Shown: positions 14,193 through 17,347 of the stretch, in pieces
How positions within the stretch are numbered: the stretch's first letter is position 1
Layout of the letters: each line of letters starts with the position of its first letter
Assembly (NCBI GenBank): GCA_050742255.1
Contig: JBOGHU010000138.1
Coordinates: 1 to 17,347 of the forward strand
Source of the DNA: JBOGHU01 sp050742255
GTDB taxonomy: Bacteria > Actinomycetota > Acidimicrobiia > Acidimicrobiales > CADCSY01
Length of the DNA stretch: 17,347 nucleotides
Direction of reading: 5' to 3'
The notes under the pieces: model-generated
The model's input: only the letters and a program-made list of their open reading frames with translations
What the model was told of the DNA's origin: nothing
Databases searched by the model: none
Program-made: the position numbers and the translations under genes

Positions 14193-14806
14193 CCTACTGT
14201 CCGGTCACCTGGCCGGGGCGGCCCCGCCTACTGTCCGGTCACCTGGCCGGGGCGGCCCCGCCCACTCTCCGGTCACCTGGCGTCGCTCACCGACGTCGAG
14301 CGACCGGAAAGCCCGCCGGCTGGGGTCGCTGACGGCTCCCCGGACGGCCCCGCCCACTCTCCGGTCACCTGGCGTCGCTCACCGACGTCGGGCGACCGGA
14401 AAGCCGGCCGGCCCAAGTCGGGCGACCGGAGACCCGGCGGGTTAGGCGACCGGAAAGCCGGCCGGCCCGAAGTCGGGCGACCGGAGACCCGGCGGGCCAG
14501 CGGACCGGAGACCCGGCCGGCCCCACCTACTGTCCGGTCACCTGGCCGGGGCGGCCCCGCCCACTCTCCGGTCACCTGGCGTCGCTCATCGACGTCGAGC
14601 GACCGGAAAGCCGGCCGGCCCGAAGTCGGGCGACCGGAGACCCGGCGGGTTAGCGGACCGGAAAGCCAGCCGGCCCGACGTCGGGCGACCGGAGACCCGG
14701 AGGGCCAGCGGACCGGAGACCCGGAGGGCCAGCGGACCGGAAAGCCGGCCGGCCCGAAGTCGGGCGACCGGAGACCCGGGAGCCCCGCGGAGGGCCAGCG
14801 GACCGG
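14193..14806. repeat. Array of about 20 CCGGTC/GACCGG-centred elements in inverted clusters
   Basis: This fills most of the 711-bp gene-free interval 14142-14852 between convergent holA and rpsT. Forward elements (core CCGGTCACCTGG) occur at 14201, 14235, 14269, 14361, 14534 and 14568; the first three have an exact 34-bp period and the last two repeat that 34-bp step. Reverse elements (core GACCGG) occur 14 times from 14302 to 14801, alternating between GACCGGAAAGCC (30-31 nt units) and GACCGGAGACCC (24 nt units). The order is FFF-R, F-RRRRR, FF-RRRRRRRR. At each F-to-R junction a further stem GTCGCTC/GAGCGAC (14282-14288 with 14298-14304; similar near 14374 and 14581) adds to the hairpin. 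Not coding: the 34-bp period shifts frame at each copy. No spacers as in CRISPR. Confidence 0.9.
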
Positions 14807-14821
14807 GTCACCGGGCGGGCT

Positions 14822-14839
14822 GGGCCCGCGTCGGTGACG
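14822..14839 (+). repeat. Right copy of direct repeat flanking the array
   Basis: GGGCCCGCGTCGGTGACG repeats the sequence at the holA stop (14125-14143) apart from one missing G. It lies 13 nt before the rpsT stop and closes the array on its right side. Confidence 0.8.
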
Positions 14840-14852
14840 AGCCCCGGCCCCG

Positions 14853-15134
14853 TCAGCTTCCCGGGGTGGCCCCCCCGGCGATCGCAGCCACCCGGCGGGC
14901 CAGCCGGCTCTTGCGCCGGGCGGCGGTGTTGCGGTGGATCACCCCTCGGGCGGCGGCCTTGTCGATACGGGCCATGGCCACCCTCAGCTCCTGGTCACGG
15001 TGGGCGGCCCCGGCCTCGGCGGCGCCGAGCGCCCGCTTGGTGCGGGTGCGCAGCTCGGAGCGGACCGACTTGTTCCGGAGCCGGCGGCGCTCGTTCTGGC
15101 GGTTGCGCTTGATCTGGCTCTTGATGTTGGCCAC
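14853..15134 (-). CDS. rpsT: 30S ribosomal protein S20
   Basis: A 93-aa basic helical protein of the small ribosomal subunit that binds 16S rRNA. The start VANIKSQIKRNRQNERRRLR is the classic S20 N-terminus, followed by NKSVRSELRTRTKRAL and the late block AARGVIHRNTAARRKSRLARR. GTG at 15134 is chosen over the in-frame ATG at 15155 because S20 proteins begin at (M)ANIKSQ and GAGGA lies 7-8 nt upstream. It is transcribed opposite to holA and lepA, with a TAGGGT box about 37 nt upstream. Its 3' end lies 13 nt from the repeat bracketing the inverted-repeat array. Confidence 0.96.
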   Translation of the reverse strand: MANIKSQIKRNRQNERRRLRNKSVRSELRTRTKRALGAAEAGAAHRDQELRVAMARIDKAAARGVIHRNTAARRKSRLARRVAAIAGGATPGS

Positions 15135-15170
15135 GGAGCGGTCCTCGGGGAGCACGTCAGGGACGGGAAG

Positions 15171-15176
15171 ACCCTA
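15171..15176 (-). promoter_or_regulatory. -10 box for rpsT
   Basis: TAGGGT on the minus strand, identical to the box in front of the thioredoxin-TPR gene, lies 36 nt upstream of the rpsT GTG and would give a leader of about 30 nt including the GAGGA ribosome site. The -35 is not recognisable. Confidence 0.5.
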
Positions 15177-15218
15177 GCAGCGGCGGGTCGACCCCGGCAC
15201 CGGGGGTATCGGTCGGGG

Positions 15219-15246
15219 TTGCACCGGCCCCCCGACCCACCACAAT
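15219..15246 (+). promoter_or_regulatory. Promoter candidate for the leader ORF and lepA
   Basis: TTGCAC at 15219-15224 and CACAAT at 15241-15246 are separated by 16 nt. The -10 ends 6 nt before the GTG at 15253, the same geometry as the leaderless genes here. It resembles the TTGCAC-N17-TACAAG promoter at 6868-6896. The lepA mRNA would therefore include the whole minisatellite. Inferred from sequence. Confidence 0.42.
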
Positions 15247-15252
15247 GGCCCC

Positions 15253-15472
15253 GTGCCCACCCCACGCCCACCGGACTCACCCGCCCCACCGGCCTCACCC
15301 ACCCCACGCCCACCGGCCCCGTCGGCCCCACCGGCCTCGCTCACCCCACGCCCACCGGCCCCACCGGCCTCACCGGCCCCACCGGCCTCACCGGCCCCAC
15401 CGGCCTCACCCACCCCACGCCCACCGGCCCCACCGGCCTCACCGGCCCCACCGGCCTCACCGCCCCACCCGG
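15253..15472. repeat. Minisatellite of CCACCGGCC/TCACCGGCC 9-mers
   Basis: In the 386-nt interval 15135-15520 between rpsT and lepA, about 220 bp consist of alternating 9-mers CCACCGGCC and TCACCGGCC, broken by a longer variant CACCCCACGCCCACCGGCCC seen near 15299, 15343 and 15411. Near-perfect copies suggest recent slippage expansion. The remainder of the interval holds the rpsT promoter, the lepA promoter candidate and the lepA ribosome site (GAGGGGG at 15506-15512). Confidence 0.9.
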
Positions 15473-15507
15473 TGCGGGTGCCGGGAGTGCCGGGAGCCGG
15501 ACCTTGA
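15253..15507 (+). CDS. Possible proline-rich leader ORF upstream of lepA
   Basis: An 84-codon ORF with 40 prolines and 12 PP pairs, built from PAPPAS and TPRPPAPP units. It starts at a GTG 6 nt after a CACAAT box and stops 13 nt before the lepA GTG, so it could be a leaderless leader peptide coupled to lepA. Against it: it lies wholly in a 9-bp-period minisatellite, and other frames on both strands are also open there, so an open frame alone proves nothing. No domain, signal peptide or homologue is recognised. A chain so rich in PP pairs would be expected to slow ribosomes without EF-P. Confidence 0.3.
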   Translation: MPTPRPPDSPAPPASPTPRPPAPSAPPASLTPRPPAPPASPAPPASPAPPASPTPRPPAPPASPAPPASPPHPVRVPGVPGAGP

Positions 15508-15520
15508 GGGGGCCCCGACC

Positions 15521-17347
15521 GTGATCCCCACCGAGAGGATCCGGAACTTCGCCGTCATCAGCCACGTGGACCACGGGAAGAGCACCCTGTCGGACCGCAT
15601 CCTCGAGCTCACCGGGGCGGTGGAGGCCCGGCAGATGAAGGACCAGTACCTCGACTCCATGGACCTCGAACGGGAGCGGGGCATCACCATCAAGGCCCAG
15701 AACGTCCGGGTGGGCTGGAAGGACCACGTGCTGCACCTGGTCGACACACCCGGCCACGTCGACTTCGGCTACGAGGTCTCCCGGTCCCTCGCCGCCTGCG
15801 AGGGGGTGGTCCTGCTGGTGGACGCGGCCCAGGGGATACAGGCCCAGACCCTGGCCAACTGCTACCTGGCGCTGGAGCACGACCTCGAGGTTGTGGCCGT
15901 CCTCAACAAGATCGACCTCCCGGCGGCGGATCCCGAGCGGTTCGCCACCGAGATCGAGCAGGTGCTGGGCCTGGCTGCATCGGGGATCCTGCGCATCAGC
16001 GCCAAGACCGGCGAGGGGGTGGCCGACCTCCTCGACGCGGTGGTCGAACGCATCCCGGCCCCGTCGGGGGAGCGCGACGCCCCGCTGCAGGCGCTCATCT
16101 TCGACTCGTCGTTCGACCAGTACCGGGGCGTGATCTCTTCGGTGAGGGTGGTGAGCGGGACCCTCGCCGCCGGCGCCGGGCTACGGTTCCTCCAGGCCGG
16201 GGCCACCCACCACGCCGACGAGATCGGCGTGCGCGCCCCGCTCCGGGTTCCCGTCGCCGCCCTGGGGCCCGGAGAGGTGGGCTACCTGATCGCCGGCATG
16301 AAGGACGTGGGCGAGGCCCGATCGGGTGAGACGGTGACCGAGGCGTCCCGCCCCGCCCCCACCCTGAGCGGCTACCAGGACCCCAAGCCCATGGTCTTCT
16401 GCGGTCTGTTCCCGGTGGAGGGGGACGACTTCGAGGACCTGCGGGACGCCCTCGACAAGCTCCGGCTCAACGACGCCAGCTTCAACTTCCAGCCCGAGAC
16501 CTCGGGCGCCCTGGGCTTCGGCTTCCGGTGCGGGTTCCTCGGGCTCCTGCACATGGAGATCGTGCGGGAGCGGCTGGAGCGTGAGTTCGACCTCAGCCTC
16601 ATCGCCACCGCCCCCTCGGTGGAGTACCGGGTGCACACCACCGCCGGCGAGGTCCTCGAGGTCGACAACCCCTCGGAGCTGCCGCCCGCAGGGGAGATCG
16701 AGCGCATCGAGGAGCCTCTCTACCTGGTGACGATGCTGACGCCGAGCGAGTACACGGGCACGGTGATGGAGCTGGGCCAGGAGCGGCGAGGCGAGATGGA
16801 GCGCCTCTACTACCTCAGCCCCGAGCGCCTGGAGCTGGTCTACCGGATCCCCCTGGCCGAGGTGGTGGTCGACTTCTTCGACCAGCTCAAGAGCCGCACC
16901 AAGGGCTACGCCAGCCTCGACTACGAGCCCGCCGGGTACGCCACCGCCGACCTGGTCCGGGTGGACGTGCTGCTGAACAACGTCGCCGTCGACGCCCTCT
17001 CGACCATCGTCCACCGGGACCGGGCCCACGGGTACGGGCGTCGCATGACCGAGCGGCTGTGCGAGCTGATCCCCCGGCAGCTCTTCGACGTCCCGGTGCA
17101 GGCGGCCGTGGGCGGGCGGATCATCGCCCGGGAGACGGTGAAGGCCAAGCGCAAGGACGTGTTGGCCAAGTGCTACGGCGGTGACGTGACCCGCAAGCGC
17201 AAGCTGCTGGAGCGCCAGAACCTGCGTTCCGCACGTCGCCTGAAGCTTTTGGCCGAATTTGCGCAGCTCATTGGCTGGGCTCGAACCGGCGGGCGTGATG
17301 GCGACGGCTACCTCGTCGATGACGGGGAAGGGGTGCGACGGGTTGTA
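15521..17347 (+). CDS. lepA: Elongation factor 4 (LepA), runs off window with non-homologous tail
   Basis: A ribosome-associated translational GTPase. The start IPTERIRNFAVISHVDHGKS carries the P-loop (residues 14-21); switch II is DTPGHVDF (75-82) with the catalytic-type His79; NKID is at 129-132. Later blocks SGALGFGFRCGFLGLLHMEI, the EF-G-like domain, and the LepA-specific C-terminal region GGRIIARETVKAKRKDV followed by TRKRKLLERQ (to residue 566) are all present. After Q566 (17218) the expected EGKKRMK...VPQEAF tail is missing; 43 unrelated residues follow to the window end with no stop. Codon use also changes there (CTT, TTG, GAA, TTT, ATT, CGT). GTG at 15521 has GAGGGGG 8 nt upstream. 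Identity is certain; the 3' end is suspect. Confidence 0.95.
   Translation, partial: MIPTERIRNFAVISHVDHGKSTLSDRILELTGAVEARQMKDQYLDSMDLERERGITIKAQNVRVGWKDHVLHLVDTPGHVDFGYEVSRSLAACEGVVLLVDAAQGIQAQTLANCYLALEHDLEVVAVLNKIDLPAADPERFATEIEQVLGLAASGILRISAKTGEGVADLLDAVVERIPAPSGERDAPLQALIFDSSFDQYRGVISSVRVVSGTLAAGAGLRFLQAGATHHADEIGVRAPLRVPVAALGPGEVGYLIAGMKDVGEARSGETVTEASRPAPTLSGYQDPKPMVFCGLFPVEGDDFEDLRDALDKLRLNDASFNFQPETSGALGFGFRCGFLGLLHMEIVRERLEREFDLSLIATAPSVEYRVHTTAGEVLEVDNPSELPPAGEIERIEEPLYLVTMLTPSEYTGTVMELGQERRGEMERLYYLSPERLELVYRIPLAEVVVDFFDQLKSRTKGYASLDYEPAGYATADLVRVDVLLNNVAVDALSTIVHRDRAHGYGRRMTERLCELIPRQLFDVPVQAAVGGRIIARETVKAKRKDVLAKCYGGDVTRKRKLLERQNLRSARRLKLLAEFAQLIGWARTGGRDGDGYLVDDGEGVRRVV

Noticed and set aside
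14193..14806. CRISPR array
   Set aside because: Units are 24-34 nt and abut each other with no unique spacers, occur in both orientations, and there are no cas genes nearby.
14166..14837. A 223-codon open frame through the repeat array
   Set aside because: The 34-bp unit is not a multiple of three, so the same DNA unit is read in different frames in successive copies (YCPVTWPGRPR, then PLSGHLA). A real protein would not keep one frame this way; openness comes from GC richness and lack of stops in the units.
15135..15155. ATG at 15155 as the rpsT start
   Set aside because: S20 proteins start at the ANIKSQ segment; the GTG at 15134 has a GAGGA site and the seven extra residues are not conserved.
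15174..15880. Minus-strand and other-frame Gly/Ala- or Thr/Gly/Pro-repeat ORFs across the 9-bp minisatellite
   Set aside because: A 9-bp repeat without stop codons is open in several frames at once; these have no start context and run into rpsT or lepA.
17270..17292. tRNA T-arm-like sequence (GGTTCGAGCCC on the minus strand)
   Set aside because: The T-stem has a mismatch, no matching acceptor, D-arm or anticodon arm is found at the right distance, so no tRNA is supported; at most a fragment or chance match.

Overview
The window is very GC-rich DNA (about three-quarters G+C by eye, not computed). It has many GTG starts, short gene overlaps, and TANNNT boxes placed 6-7 nt before start codons, as in leaderless transcripts. 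The gene block leuS ... comEA-comEC ... holA-rpsT-lepA, the FolP2-type dihydropteroate synthase homologue and the GTG-rich style point to an actinobacterium. An uncultured Acidimicrobiia-like lineage is a reasonable but unproven guess.

Region 1 (4-3261, + strand) is one tightly overlapping operon: PTS EIIB and EIIA of the ascorbate/fructose type, a UPF0309-type SIS protein, a GntR/HutC regulator and a two-SIS-domain GlmS/AgaS-like isomerase or deaminase. It reads as phosphotransferase uptake and catabolism of an amino sugar. The EIIC permease would lie upstream, outside the window. A strong 12-bp hairpin at 3316-3344 separates it from the convergent leuS.

Region 2 (3347-8260) holds leuS (-), two divergently transcribed small genes encoding related Pro/Ala-rich proteins (6385-6660 on -, 6940-7281 on +), a structured terminator candidate, and a PAC2-family gene (-).

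Region 3 (8357-14141, + strand except one small gene) has a thioredoxin-TPR chaperone gene with a leaderless promoter, comEA and comEC (DNA uptake), a 51-codon gene on the minus strand overlapping the comEC end, a 98-aa hypothetical gene, folP2 and holA (DNA polymerase III delta). The ComEC C-terminal metallo-beta-lactamase region lacks its metal-binding histidines. The DHPS homologue carries the FolP2 signature rather than the catalytic DHPS signature.

Region 4 (14142-14852) is a 711-bp non-coding interval between the convergent holA and rpsT. It is filled with about 20 copies of a CCGGTC/GACCGG-centred element in ordered, inverted clusters, and near-identical direct repeats flank it.

Region 5 (14853-17347) has rpsT (-) and lepA (+), divergently transcribed. 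Between them is a 9-bp-period minisatellite that can be read as an 84-aa, 48% proline leader ORF directly upstream of lepA. LepA is well conserved through residue 566. Its last 43 visible residues do not resemble a LepA C-terminus and their codon use changes, which suggests a junction (assembly chimera or recombination) near 17219.

The best candidates for something undescribed are the inverted-repeat array after holA, the proline-rich leader in front of the ribosome factor lepA, and the divergent pair of related small proteins.
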